Shown piece by piece: positions 8,421 through 17,722 of a stretch of 64,000 bases of DNA. Below the pieces are notes generated by a model. That model ran no database searches. It worked only from the letters and a program-made list of their open reading frames with translations, and was not told where the DNA came from. The stretch's first letter is position 1. The number at the start of each line of letters is the position of its first letter. A program made the position numbers and the translations under genes. The DNA lies in the IMG/VR virus record IMGVR_UViG_3300020183_000008, positions 62,001-126,000 of that record. The stretch is one strand, 5' to 3'. This DNA comes from a virus.

Positions 8421-9563
8421 TCAAAGGTCAATTATTTTCCTAATATCTTTGAGCATGGAATCACGTGCTTCATTCAGAACACCTGAGCTTATATTCAGGG
8501 TGGTTGTAATCTGTTTTTTCGTTTTTCCATTCAGTAACATTTGAAGCACCTTGTAATTTATATCTGATTTGGTGTTCAAATAATATGTACCTCGGTCAAA
8601 TTCAATAAACTCAGGATGCTGTTCACGCATCAAATGAATCATGTACCAAGCCAAATTTCTAGCAAAATTAAAACTCAAGTAGCTTTTTGTTATTGCGATG
8701 TAGTATTGATTATTTTTTCTACGTTCTTGATGAATAATTTCTTCGATGTACCCTTTTTCCAACAAAGAATTTATAACTTGATGGCTGAAGCCCTGAGATA
8801 TCATCTCCATATAAGACGGCTTCTCTTGCTTCAAAAAATTGTAAAGATTTAATTCATCTTTTGTCAGACTTTTTGTTTCAATCGTGACTTTTCTTACACC
8901 AGCCACGTTTGCCCAATTCGTAGTTTCTGAGCAGATAGGCAATTTAGTTTGCCAATTTTTCCAAAAACTATTCCACACGATGTGTTTGATGTCTTCTTTT
9001 TTAGCGTGGTACGGATTTTCCATCGAAAAAGAAAAATGCTGAGAAACGTACCTCTCAACATCATCTATAGTCCGAGGTTCAGAAAGCAATACCCACGCTT
9101 GATGTTCAAGTGTACCTAACTTATGTGGGTTGCTAACTTTGAAAACAAATTTATCTTTAACAAGATCCCTGATTTTATCATCTAGTTGAACATCACAAAA
9201 TGCATCAGTGGGTTTTTGATCATCAGAAGTGAAATCTTTGATTTCGATCAAACTAGCATCTGAGTCATCAAACATAGGTGTGTCGATACACATCGCGTAG
9301 GTCGTTGGATCTTTATCGTTCTTAACTTTTTTAGATTTCAGAAATTTGAACAGATATGTGTAGAGGTAAGTGGAGAATTTAGCTTTTGAAGGATCGTAGG
9401 TATCAAAAAATTTCTTTTCCAAAAGATGGGCGTAGACATCATTTTTGACTTCAGGTAGATCTTCGATGTTGATGTACTTACGAAAGGATTTACAGAGAAT
9501 CCTTTCCAAATCTTTGTCGTATTTTTTAACAAACTCTTCCAAAGTTTTACACGGTTTTAACAT
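8421..9563 (-). CDS. Putative sigma-70-like factor
   Basis: A 380-residue protein. Residues about 10-90 resemble sigma region 2: LPEVKNDVYAHLLEKKFF, then YDPSKAKFSTYLYTYLFKFL, matching the conserved 'fDpskgkFstWL' pattern. The C-terminus (about 330-378) looks like a region 4 helix-turn-helix: LQMLLNGKTKKQITTTLNIS followed by a recognition-like helix. The centre is long and diverged. Such proteins redirect host RNA polymerase to phage late promoters, as T4 gp55 does. It is encoded just before DNA polymerase. The call rests on pattern recognition, and a structural comparison would settle it. Confidence 0.55.
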   Translation of the reverse strand: MLKPCKTLEEFVKKYDKDLERILCKSFRKYINIEDLPEVKNDVYAHLLEKKFFDTYDPSKAKFSTYLYTYLFKFLKSKKVKNDKDPTTYAMCIDTPMFDDSDASLIEIKDFTSDDQKPTDAFCDVQLDDKIRDLVKDKFVFKVSNPHKLGTLEHQAWVLLSEPRTIDDVERYVSQHFSFSMENPYHAKKEDIKHIVWNSFWKNWQTKLPICSETTNWANVAGVRKVTIETKSLTKDELNLYNFLKQEKPSYMEMISQGFSHQVINSLLEKGYIEEIIHQERRKNNQYYIAITKSYLSFNFARNLAWYMIHLMREQHPEFIEFDRGTYYLNTKSDINYKVLQMLLNGKTKKQITTTLNISSGVLNEARDSMLKDIRKIIDL

Positions 9564-9623
9564 CCTTGTCCCTCGCTAAAACCTCGACCTTGAGGTTTGA
9601 TTTTGATGCCCTACTAAATTTTG

Positions 9624-12299
9624 CTATAGTTTGTAGTGTCTTGCAAGTATGTCAAAACGGATAGCATCAAGTTTTTTTCTAACGAGAGGTACACCATCAG
9701 GCTTGAGGATTACAGCCTCATTGTTTCCACCGGCAGATTCCTCTAAAATCATATTCAATAAAATAAGGTCTCGTTTAGTGATGACACGATTCAAAGTGTA
9801 CGAATAGGGTTTCCAACTCAAAGGAATCTTGGACAACTCGGAGAGCAGTTCCTCGGAATTTAGACTTTGAATCCCTTTTTCCGTGTAAACTTTAGGAGGA
9901 GAAAGTTTTAAATAAGTTTCTATAGCTTGTTTAATTGCATCTTCGCCACTGATACCGCTTTCAGATGCTATTTTAAAAACATCGTAAGCCTTGGAAACAC
10001 TAGCTTGCTCCGTGGTTACAAGCGGTGCAATATCATCAACTGAAACTTCAGAGATGGGGTCATCTTCAACGGGTTCAAATTTTTCAGTTTCGATGATTTT
10101 CGTATCTTCTTTTACCGATTCACTCTTTTGTTCATCTGATTTTGTCAGATTTTCAGGGTCTAACCCAAACTGACGCGCTTTCATTTTGCGCAAACTTGTA
10201 TTTAATTTTGAAAGAAGATGCGGATTTTTTTCAAAAAACTCATAGTCAACATCCCAAGAGTCACCCACCTCACAGTCCATAGACAGCGGAACTTGCCACT
10301 TCAGAGTCGATTGAAGAACTCCGGAAAGGGACATGATGTTCATCAAATTTGGAAGATGCACATCTAGTTTACTTTCAAGAACTTCAAAGACTACTTCATC
10401 GTGTACCGTGAGCAAAAGGCGGACTTCATCGTTCACCTGATCGGCATACTCTTGAGTCTTAATCATGGCGAGTTTCATAATATCACCACCCGATCCTTGA
10501 ATCGGAGTGTTCGTCGCTAATCTCTCTGCTTTAGCGATTTCAATTCTATTGTCTAGATCCTTGAAAAATCTCTCTACAGACCTGCGTCGACCAAAAGGGG
10601 TTTCACAATATTTATTCTTCTTAACTTCCTTTTTTACCTTGTCGATCCACTTTTGCAGGTTTTTTAACCCACCCATCATTTTTTGTTGGTATTCGCGTGC
10701 TTGATCACGCGAACACCCAACGGCACCTGCAATCGCTGAAGGTCCCCCGCCGTACAAGGTCTGGAAATTCAGGGATTTACTGATATCTCTTTGTTCAGGT
10801 TCAACTTTTTTGGTATTAAAAACCAGAGATGCTGTTTCAGTGTGAAGGTCTCCATCACCTTCATTGAATGATTTAATCCACACAGGTTCTTGGGATACGT
10901 TCGCAGCCACGCGCAATTCTTCACCTGAATAGTCTATCGCAACCATTTTATAACCAGATCGAGCTACGAAACATGACCTCAAAAAATAACCAGAACCATA
11001 GATGTCCATGATTTGTTCATCAGTCATCCCTTTAATTTTCTTTTTCTTGGCGGGTTTCGTCATCGCCTGAATATTAACACCAGCGAAACCCACATCAGGA
11101 TCTCCACCAGAACAAGAAAATCTACCTGTTTCTGTACCTAGCTGTCTAAAATCAAATTTCGTACAACTGTCTTTATCAACATTTTTGATCAAGTTATCAA
11201 CGTAGGTTCCAAGTGTTTTAACGATATCCCGTTGTTTTAAAATCAACGGAATTAAAGGACACCTGTCTTTAAACTTTGATAATGTTTTTTCGTCCGTGTG
11301 GATGGTCTCTCTACCATCTTCATCCACACCTTGCAGAGGAAGATGGTAATCTTCGATCAATATTTTTGCTACAGCTTTAGGGGAACTTAAATTTATAGGC
11401 TCACCAACTAAATCATTAGCCTCGGTTTCAACCTTTAAAAGAGCGTTAGCGAGAAAAGACCTTTTTTCCTGTAACAGCTCTGTGTTGACGGAAACTCTAT
11501 TCTTAGCCATCTCACGCACAACACGGATAGTTCTGCGCTCCATCCAATAAATAACCGGCTGTTCTTGCTCGATGTATTTCAATCTCTCAAACACATGCCA
11601 TGTGCACACGGCATCTGAACAGCCATAGTAAAGAGTATCTTTTTTATTGGGATCGAGAAGATAAAACTTGACCTCTGAACCGTGAAATAGGTCACGAATT
11701 TCTATCATCTCCATTCCAAGAAGATTCTTAGAAAGATCTTTTAAGCCGTGACCATGACTCGATGCATCCTTCAACTTCGAAAGAATAAAAGTATCGTGCC
11801 AAGGAATAGTTGGAGCATCAATTTTCTGACCAGTAGGAAAGGCTAAAGGTGATTTAGTTTCACCTATCTGGCGAATATTGAAACCCCAATTTTCAAGAAT
11901 CGCATGGTCGTACCCGCAGTTATGATAAATCGTAACACAGCTATCAAGTATTTCTTGAATTCGGATTTTTACATCATCAAAATTTAAATTCCACGTATCG
12001 GAACGGATGAATTCACCTTCATCTTCCATGCCGTGGTTTACGGGCACATAATAACCTGCAACTCCATCGTAGGACAAACAAAACCCTGCGATGAAAGTCT
12101 GAGGTTTGCCATCGATGACTCGAACATCTAAACCAGATGTTTCCAAGTCGATGACACAACAGCCTGATTTTTTGCTACCCTCAACAATTTCATCAAGTAC
12201 AGAGATATCCTTGACACACAAGAATTTCTTAGTGCGCATCCAAGGATACTTTTCCTCAAGAGGGCGATCCATCGTTTCCGAATCAAATAGTGAGTTCAT
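9624..12299 (-). CDS. DNA polymerase, family A, with 3'-5' exonuclease
   Basis: An 891-residue replicative polymerase. The proofreading domain has Exo I VIDLETSG (D51, E53), Exo II YHNCGYDHA and Exo III YYGCSDAV. The polymerase domain has motif A AIDYSGEELR (catalytic D456, with GE where QI is usual), motif B KSLNFQTLYGGG (about 508-519) and motif C TVHDEVVF (about 631-638). There is no 5'-3' exonuclease domain, as in T7-type enzymes. The ~200 residues after about 690 are an acidic linker followed by a helical domain not found in standard PolA. It is the phage replisome polymerase, encoded with helicase and primase parts. Confidence 0.95.
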   Translation of the reverse strand: MNSLFDSETMDRPLEEKYPWMRTKKFLCVKDISVLDEIVEGSKKSGCCVIDLETSGLDVRVIDGKPQTFIAGFCLSYDGVAGYYVPVNHGMEDEGEFIRSDTWNLNFDDVKIRIQEILDSCVTIYHNCGYDHAILENWGFNIRQIGETKSPLAFPTGQKIDAPTIPWHDTFILSKLKDASSHGHGLKDLSKNLLGMEMIEIRDLFHGSEVKFYLLDPNKKDTLYYGCSDAVCTWHVFERLKYIEQEQPVIYWMERRTIRVVREMAKNRVSVNTELLQEKRSFLANALLKVETEANDLVGEPINLSSPKAVAKILIEDYHLPLQGVDEDGRETIHTDEKTLSKFKDRCPLIPLILKQRDIVKTLGTYVDNLIKNVDKDSCTKFDFRQLGTETGRFSCSGGDPDVGFAGVNIQAMTKPAKKKKIKGMTDEQIMDIYGSGYFLRSCFVARSGYKMVAIDYSGEELRVAANVSQEPVWIKSFNEGDGDLHTETASLVFNTKKVEPEQRDISKSLNFQTLYGGGPSAIAGAVGCSRDQAREYQQKMMGGLKNLQKWIDKVKKEVKKNKYCETPFGRRRSVERFFKDLDNRIEIAKAERLATNTPIQGSGGDIMKLAMIKTQEYADQVNDEVRLLLTVHDEVVFEVLESKLDVHLPNLMNIMSLSGVLQSTLKWQVPLSMDCEVGDSWDVDYEFFEKNPHLLSKLNTSLRKMKARQFGLDPENLTKSDEQKSESVKEDTKIIETEKFEPVEDDPISEVSVDDIAPLVTTEQASVSKAYDVFKIASESGISGEDAIKQAIETYLKLSPPKVYTEKGIQSLNSEELLSELSKIPLSWKPYSYTLNRVITKRDLILLNMILEESAGGNNEAVILKPDGVPLVRKKLDAIRFDILARHYKL

Positions 12300-12330
12300 C
12301 CAAACAAGATAAATTCAAAAGTTGGAAAAA

Positions 12331-13014
12331 TCAAAGCGTTTCAAAACAACAAACCAAATCCGATTTTGTTTGATTTATGAGCATCGAGTGTTCAGACAGT
12401 CCTTGGTGAGCTACCCAAGTTGGGTTATCCCCTACGAGGTGCTTAATGTGAAAAGAAACAGCGAATTTCTTTCGAGCCTTAAATATCGGGTTAGGTATCT
12501 TGAAAGAATACCAACCATCAAGAAACTCGGAAAGATGGATATCGTACGTTCTCAGTAACTTACCACCAAAGTCGACATCAAAAATCGTCAAGGTAGCTAA
12601 ACCAGCACCACCTTTTTTCACGCGCATTCGCCATTCTGAAAAGGTATCTTGCTCATGCTTGAAAAGTATTGTAAACTTATGATTTTCTTGCATTTTAACA
12701 TCGGAAAAACCAACTGACTGGAAAGCTCCGAGAGATGATGACCTATGCAAAGAGTGCAGTATTTCAGCCGCTCTACCGTGACTATCATCCACCCATTCAA
12801 ATAACTTTGAATATTTTGCAGACAAAATAGTTATCTTATCAACCGTAGTTTTCGCGAATAAATTTTTTTGACCTACAAGCAGAACCTTGTCGTATCGATA
12901 GGCATCAATAGCAGAAGGATTTATGAATTTCTCGACTTGTATTCGAGAAGAGAGTTGCTTCTCAATCTCGCTCTCTTGGTCATACGGATAAATGACTGCA
13001 ACGAGTTTATTCAT
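12331..13014 (-). CDS. Hypothetical protein of the glycosylation cassette
   Basis: A 227-residue protein. The N-terminal half has a Rossmann-like opening (KLVAVIYPYDQ, YRYDKVLLVG), and HGRAAEILHSLHRSSSL recalls the next gene's FDGVAEILRSLHCLS. The C-terminal half is beta-rich (FDVDFGGKLLRTYDIHL, DGWYSFKIPNP), like a small jelly-roll that follows some glycosyltransferases. It overlaps the next gene by 8 bp. The context suggests a role in glycan or nucleotide-sugar work. The family is not recognised. Confidence 0.55.
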   Translation of the reverse strand: MNKLVAVIYPYDQESEIEKQLSSRIQVEKFINPSAIDAYRYDKVLLVGQKNLFAKTTVDKITILSAKYSKLFEWVDDSHGRAAEILHSLHRSSSLGAFQSVGFSDVKMQENHKFTILFKHEQDTFSEWRMRVKKGGAGLATLTIFDVDFGGKLLRTYDIHLSEFLDGWYSFKIPNPIFKARKKFAVSFHIKHLVGDNPTWVAHQGLSEHSMLINQTKSDLVCCFETL

Positions 13015-13699
13015 AAAGGGCTTTCAACCAAATATGTAAATTATTGTAATGAAGACGCTGAGATAAACAACGCAGCCTAGATCTTTCTAAGTCCCCAGAG
13101 ATGTCCATACCCATCCTCAAGATGTCTAAGCGGGTCAAAGCATCTGAAATCGTGGAAAAGGGTAACATCCAAGGACTGAGGCAATGTAAAGATCTAAGGA
13201 TTTCAGCGACACCATCGAAATCATGTACGAGAAAAGGCTGTTTTCTGATGATTGCATTTAAGAGTTGTTTTTTGCCAACATAGCCCGACTCCAGAATAAT
13301 ATGAATGCCTTGAGAGGGTGCTCGAATTTGCTCGACCGGAATCGATGGGTGAATAGCTTGTCTAACTTCGAGATAGGTCTCATCAAATACAGATAACATA
13401 CCTATTTCATTGAATAAACTTTCCCACCTTCGAATCAATCGAGATGGGGCTTCACAGATTGCGCGATCTAATCTGTAATTCTCTTCAGCCTTTTGATAGT
13501 CAACCGTGATTGGGTAGCTAAAACCAACTAATTTCTCTTTCTCAGGTTCAAATTCTATGTGTTTAACCCCTTTGATTTCAAAACCAACGGTCGCATCGTA
13601 GGGGACGAAAGGCTGTCTAAACTCAGCATCAACATCATGTAAACTGTTGAGAAAAGACAAAAAACTCTTATTGAAATGTGGAGCAACCCCGAGTTTCAT
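13007..13699 (-). CDS. Hypothetical protein of the glycosylation cassette
   Basis: About 230 residues. I place the start at 13699 rather than an upstream codon, because GGAGGT lies 7 nt before this ATG and the ATG overlaps the preceding TGA as ATGA. The sequence starts MKLGVAPHF and contains GVAEILRSLH, also seen in the downstream neighbour, so the two may share a domain. It sits between a GT-B glycosyltransferase and the polymerase, with unbroken coupling. Possibly a glycosyltransferase-like or accessory protein; no catalytic motif is evident. Confidence 0.55.
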   Translation of the reverse strand: MKLGVAPHFNKSFLSFLNSLHDVDAEFRQPFVPYDATVGFEIKGVKHIEFEPEKEKLVGFSYPITVDYQKAEENYRLDRAICEAPSRLIRRWESLFNEIGMLSVFDETYLEVRQAIHPSIPVEQIRAPSQGIHIILESGYVGKKQLLNAIIRKQPFLVHDFDGVAEILRSLHCLSPWMLPFSTISDALTRLDILRMGMDISGDLERSRLRCLSQRLHYNNLHIWLKALYE

Positions 13700-14700
13700 A
13701 GAATCGACCTCCATTTTTTTACAAAAGTTGAGAAAGGTCTTTTTTCCTCTACAGATCTTCTAGCTCTTTTCCCTAATCTTATTGAAACTTCTGGGTTTTT
13801 TATAAGAAACAAGAGATAATTTCGCACTTCCAAAAGATTCAGGGCACTGTAACCGGTGATTCCGTGAAGAATAAGGTCGCTATTCCAGATTCCATTCCCA
13901 ACAACAGGCACACCGCAACTCATCGATGTCAGAGTTGACAGTGATGTAGGGTAACCATCCTGCAAATCTAAACAAGCGTTGTATTGAGAAATGGTATCTA
14001 GTCCAGAATACCAAAAATGGTAGGCTGTCTTGTTTTCATCAGCTTGAATGTTCGGAAGAACACTTCGAAACTGATTTAATGAATCTTGCCCGTAGAGGTC
14101 TACAGGTAGATCCAAAGAAACTAAAGCGGAATAATGATAGCCACTCCCATGTGGATCAGATGGAGGTGCAGGGTGAATAATCAGAGATCTGTTTATTTTA
14201 TTTACGCTGAAAGGGAAATTTACTAATTCAAAAGAAGGCTCAATGACTACAGAATTTTCAAATCCCCACGCCTTTTGGCATGAGACCGATGGGACAACCA
14301 CTAAGCGATCACCGATGATCGTTTTTATGTTGGTAAATAGTTCATCGTCGAGCGGTAAGTCTTTTTGAAAAAAACTTTGCACGTTGAATCGGTCTTTCCG
14401 AGGGGGAGCACCGTGACAAACAAAAATGATTTTTTTAAATTTAGACTTAGCCAAATTTAAAAACTCAGCAGACATTTTGTCTTTAGCTTCACGGCTCAAA
14501 TGACCTAAGCCTAAACAATTATCATCAAAATGAAGAATGAGCGTTTCTTTACTCAATTCGCAGTCTTCGAAGTCTACGCTTCCTGCAAAATTATTAGGTC
14601 GCGCTTGATAGTCCCAATCTATCGATTTACAGAGAATCCAAAATTTGTCGATTTTATTTAATTCATATTGATATATCGGGTCGAATAGGTTTGTAAGCAT
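13696..14700 (-). CDS. Glycosyltransferase, GT-B fold (GT4-like)
   Basis: A 334-residue protein whose C-terminal half carries the family's nucleotide-sugar site: YNACLDLQDGYPTSLSTLTS, MSCGVPVVG, then GITGY. This equals the usual 'E.fg...lEAma.G.PVv....g' pattern. The N-terminal half has IIFVCHGAPP and a WILCKSIDWD opening. It transfers a sugar from an NDP donor to an unknown acceptor. It lies directly after the dTDP-sugar genes, so a dTDP-deoxyhexose is a likely donor. The acceptor could be phage DNA, the virion or host surface glycan; sequence does not say which. Confidence 0.75.
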   Translation of the reverse strand: MLTNLFDPIYQYELNKIDKFWILCKSIDWDYQARPNNFAGSVDFEDCELSKETLILHFDDNCLGLGHLSREAKDKMSAEFLNLAKSKFKKIIFVCHGAPPRKDRFNVQSFFQKDLPLDDELFTNIKTIIGDRLVVVPSVSCQKAWGFENSVVIEPSFELVNFPFSVNKINRSLIIHPAPPSDPHGSGYHYSALVSLDLPVDLYGQDSLNQFRSVLPNIQADENKTAYHFWYSGLDTISQYNACLDLQDGYPTSLSTLTSMSCGVPVVGNGIWNSDLILHGITGYSALNLLEVRNYLLFLIKNPEVSIRLGKRARRSVEEKRPFSTFVKKWRSIL

Positions 14701-14703
14701 GAT

Positions 14704-15531
14704 TTATTTTAGATATTCGTGCAGATGATCTTGCCAAGGATACAATCTCACACCATTTTGGATACTTTTATCGACATTCAGGACGCTGTTCTTAGGTCTC
14801 TTCGCAGGACGCACGAAGTCTTCTGATGAACAAGGCACCACTTTAACAGGATGATTTTTTAAAATATCTTTAGCAAAGTCGTACCAAGAGCAAAAATTAC
14901 TTGAAGCCACGTGCCATTTCCCTTCGGCACCTTGATCTAATAACCAAGAGACAGCTCGCGATACCATTTTCGTACTCGTAGGTCTTCCAAATTGGTCACT
15001 GACGACCTTAATCTCTTTATTATTCGCAGCAATATTTAACATCGTTTTAACAAAATTCGGACCATTGCGACCAAAAAGCCACTGTACTCGAATCAACAAA
15101 GATTTAGCTGAACAAGATTCAATAGCTGTTTCACCGAAAAGTTTACTTTTCCCGTAATTGTTAATCGGATTTCTTTCATCATCTTCTCGATAGAGTGATG
15201 TGGTATTTCCATCAAAAACATAATCTGTGGAAAAATGAACGATCTTTGAATTAACTTTTTCGCAGGCTGATGCGAGATGATAAACACCTAAACCATTAAC
15301 ATCATAACAAAGCGAGTTAATTTCACACTCATCAACTTTTGTAAAAGCGGCGCAATTCAAAACAATTTCAGGGCGAATGTTGAAAAGAGCGGATTCGACT
15401 TCTTTTTTATTTGTAATATCTAATTGTTTTTTTGAAAGGCTATAAGTTTGATATTTACCATTCAAAACAGGCAGCAAATCGAAAGCCAACATTCCATCTG
15501 CACCTGTGAGTAGTAGTTTAGGCTTACTCAT
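14704..15531 (-). CDS. rmlD: dTDP-4-dehydrorhamnose reductase-like enzyme
   Basis: A 275-residue short-chain dehydrogenase of the extended type. It has the NADPH-binding GADGMLAFDL at the N-terminus, the RmlD hallmarks NCAAFTKVDECE and STDYVFDG, and the catalytic NNYGKSKLFGE (YxxxK). Length matches the family (about 280-300). RmlD reduces dTDP-4-keto-6-deoxymannose to dTDP-rhamnose, and related enzymes make 6-deoxytalose. The start overlaps the rmlB stop by 8 bp. No epimerase (RmlC) is in the window, so the real product may differ from rhamnose or need the host enzyme. Confidence 0.87.
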   Translation of the reverse strand: MSKPKLLLTGADGMLAFDLLPVLNGKYQTYSLSKKQLDITNKKEVESALFNIRPEIVLNCAAFTKVDECEINSLCYDVNGLGVYHLASACEKVNSKIVHFSTDYVFDGNTTSLYREDDERNPINNYGKSKLFGETAIESCSAKSLLIRVQWLFGRNGPNFVKTMLNIAANNKEIKVVSDQFGRPTSTKMVSRAVSWLLDQGAEGKWHVASSNFCSWYDFAKDILKNHPVKVVPCSSEDFVRPAKRPKNSVLNVDKSIQNGVRLYPWQDHLHEYLK

Positions 15532-16495
15532 TTCTGCCCCAAAAATTTTCGTAGGTTTTTTCTAACCAATTTCGATTATCTTTGTACCAATTCAAGGTTT
15601 TTGATAACGCTTCATCAAGATCTGTACGCGGTGCCCAACCCAATTTTTTTAATTTTGTGCAATCGACTGAATATCGAAAATCATGTCCTTTTCGGTCTTC
15701 GATAAAATTAAGATGCAAATACAAACCAGATAATCTCTGAACAGCGTGCAAAATATCTAAGTTGGATCTCTCGTTATCTGAGCCGATGTTATAGGTTTCG
15801 CCTATTTCACCTTTTTCAGACAATAAAATAATTGCATCAGCTAAATCTTCAACAAAAAGCCATTCGCGAACATTCAACCCATTTCCATAAACAGGGACAG
15901 GTTTGCTGTTCATCATCAAATAAAGTGCTCGGGGTAAAAGTTTTTCAGGGAGCTGCCTCGGACCAAAACAATTCGAAGGGCACACGTTAATTACAGGTAG
16001 CTTGTGCGTTTCCCTAAAAGCATTAGCGAACAATAATTGAGATGCTTTACTCGCTGAATACAAATTCCTAGGTGCGATCGGAGTAGTTTCTGTGAAACAC
16101 CCATCATGAGTTGGGAGATGCCCAAAAATCTCATCGGTAGCAAAGTTGATGACCTTAGGTACTTCGGTCTCCCTACAAGCCTCAAATAGATAAGATGAAC
16201 CTAAAACATTTGTTGTAATAAAATCTTCAAAATTAGATATGGATTTATCCACTGAAGACTCAGCCGCAATGTGTACGACTAATTCATAAGGACCGAAGTT
16301 TGAAAAAACGTGTTCAATGTTGTCTTTTCTTCTAAGGTCAGCCTTAAAAAATTTTACATCTAACCCAGAAATATGCTCTTTGAACCCGCTGTAAGATAGA
16401 GTATCAAAAACATGAACTTCATACCCTTGATCCAAAAATCTTCGCACCACGGTGGAACCAATAAATCCGCAACCACCTGTAATCAAAACTTTCAT
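15524..16495 (-). CDS. rmlB: dTDP-glucose 4,6-dehydratase-like enzyme
   Basis: A 323-residue NAD-dependent dehydratase. Visible RmlB features are GGCGFIGSTVV, HIAAESSVDKSI, ATDEIFG (the Asp-Glu catalytic pair), LYSASKAS (YxxxK), GPRQLPEKLLPR, VREWLFVEDL and EDRKGHDFRYSVD. It converts dTDP-glucose to dTDP-4-keto-6-deoxyglucose, the branch point for most deoxysugars. It is slightly shorter than bacterial RmlB (about 350-360). It forms one operon with rmlA upstream and rmlD downstream. Confidence 0.9.
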   Translation of the reverse strand: MKVLITGGCGFIGSTVVRRFLDQGYEVHVFDTLSYSGFKEHISGLDVKFFKADLRRKDNIEHVFSNFGPYELVVHIAAESSVDKSISNFEDFITTNVLGSSYLFEACRETEVPKVINFATDEIFGHLPTHDGCFTETTPIAPRNLYSASKASQLLFANAFRETHKLPVINVCPSNCFGPRQLPEKLLPRALYLMMNSKPVPVYGNGLNVREWLFVEDLADAIILLSEKGEIGETYNIGSDNERSNLDILHAVQRLSGLYLHLNFIEDRKGHDFRYSVDCTKLKKLGWAPRTDLDEALSKTLNWYKDNRNWLEKTYENFWGRNE

Positions 16496-16849
16496 TCAAT
16501 CACCATCCCACACACCATCAGGTCTAATTTGAGCTAAAGCTAGCAAACCGTAAAGGGACTGTTTTGCATTACCTTCTGTCGGTTTCCAATAATCGACATC
16601 AGTATCATCTTTTAGTTGGGCTATAGCTTTTTTTATAACAGGCAAGCTCTCTGCCCCAGTCATCCCATAAATTGCTCTTATCCCTTTTTCTCCAAAAATT
16701 TTGTAAAAAAATGGCGCATAATTATAAGTGATGTTGAGATGAAGCCTGTCATTATTGATAGCATAGGCGCCACCTCTAATTTGATGAGGACTCTCTGAAT
16801 GTAAAACTTCTTTTGTCACAGGGTCTATGAGAGACAAGTCATAGCTCAT
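16496..16849 (-). CDS. Hypothetical conserved-looking protein between rmlA and rmlB
   Basis: A 117-residue protein beginning MSYDLSLIDPVTKEVLH and ending ALAQIRPDGVWDGD, with LNITYNYAPFF and IYGMTGAES in between. The acidic, aromatic-rich, cysteine-free sequence suggests a small soluble globular protein. It abuts rmlB without a gap, so the unit is co-translated with the sugar genes. I do not assign a function. It is too short and lacks the motifs for an RmlC-type epimerase. Confidence 0.65.
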   Translation of the reverse strand: MSYDLSLIDPVTKEVLHSESPHQIRGGAYAINNDRLHLNITYNYAPFFYKIFGEKGIRAIYGMTGAESLPVIKKAIAQLKDDTDVDYWKPTEGNAKQSLYGLLALAQIRPDGVWDGD

Positions 16850-16852
16850 AAA

Positions 16853-17722
16853 TTACCTTTGCCATTTTCTGAGAGTTTTTGAGTAGTAGCTCATTTCATG
16901 TAGAACCTGATCTTTGTTATTTCCGCTTTCTACACAATTTTGCCACTTCTCTATTGAACTAAGAGGAATTGAAAGACCATTATCGATAGAAAACAACTTC
17001 AATCGAGGTGGAGGGTTGTTTTTGATAAAATTAGCCGCTTCTAACAACGATTCTGGAGAACCCATGTCCGTCCAATACCCATGAACAGTTGTAGATTCGA
17101 GGCGACCTTGCTCAAGATAGGCTTGAATAATATCTGTTACTTCTAGCTCACCTCGACCTGAAGGCTTGATCTTCTCAATAATATCAAAAACATCAGAGTC
17201 AAAAATATAAGCACCGACGACTGCGAGATTTGACTCAGGTTGTTTTGGTTTTTCGATGACTTTTAAAACTTTTCCAGATTCGTCCACAGTCGCAACTCCG
17301 AACGCTTTTGGGTCATCCACAGGTTTTAAAAGAATCTTTCCACCACCTCGATAGGTAGAGACGAACTCTGCTAAAGAATCTTCAAAAAAGTTGTCGGCAA
17401 GAATAACGCAAACAGGACTATTACCAACGAAAGGTCGGGCACAGCGTAAAGCATCTGCGATACCACCCTCACGATGTTGATACCCGAAATTGACGCTGTT
17501 CAATCCAAATTCTTTACCATTACCAATATACTCAATGACTTTCCCTGAATTTCTTGATCCTACAACGGCAACGACATCTTTGATCCCAGCTTCAACTAAA
17601 TTAGATAGAGGATATTCAATCATGGCGCGATCAAAAACATAAATCATGTGTTTGTTTACAACACGGTGAGTGTAATACGACATTCGTGTACCTAATCCAC
17701 CTGCGAGAATAACACCTTTCAT
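16853..17722 (-). CDS. rmlA: Glucose-1-phosphate thymidylyltransferase-like enzyme
   Basis: About 289 residues, starting MKGVILAGGLGTRMS. I use ATG 17722 rather than a more upstream codon, because AGGGGGTC precedes it and it forms an ATGA overlap with the previous gene. Family features are GGLGTR (nucleotide loop), NKHMIYVFDRAMIEYPL, ILADNFFED (metal-binding Asp) and VIEKPKQP. The enzyme joins dTTP and glucose-1-phosphate to give dTDP-glucose, the first step for the rmlB and rmlD products encoded next. Confidence 0.9.
   Translation of the reverse strand: MKGVILAGGLGTRMSYYTHRVVNKHMIYVFDRAMIEYPLSNLVEAGIKDVVAVVGSRNSGKVIEYIGNGKEFGLNSVNFGYQHREGGIADALRCARPFVGNSPVCVILADNFFEDSLAEFVSTYRGGGKILLKPVDDPKAFGVATVDESGKVLKVIEKPKQPESNLAVVGAYIFDSDVFDIIEKIKPSGRGELEVTDIIQAYLEQGRLESTTVHGYWTDMGSPESLLEAANFIKNNPPPRLKLFSIDNGLSIPLSSIEKWQNCVESGNNKDQVLHEMSYYSKTLRKWQR

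Noticed and set aside
16496-16849. RmlC epimerase for the missing rhamnose step
   Set aside because: At 117 residues it is too short, and I see none of the cupin or His/Tyr catalytic motifs of RmlC.
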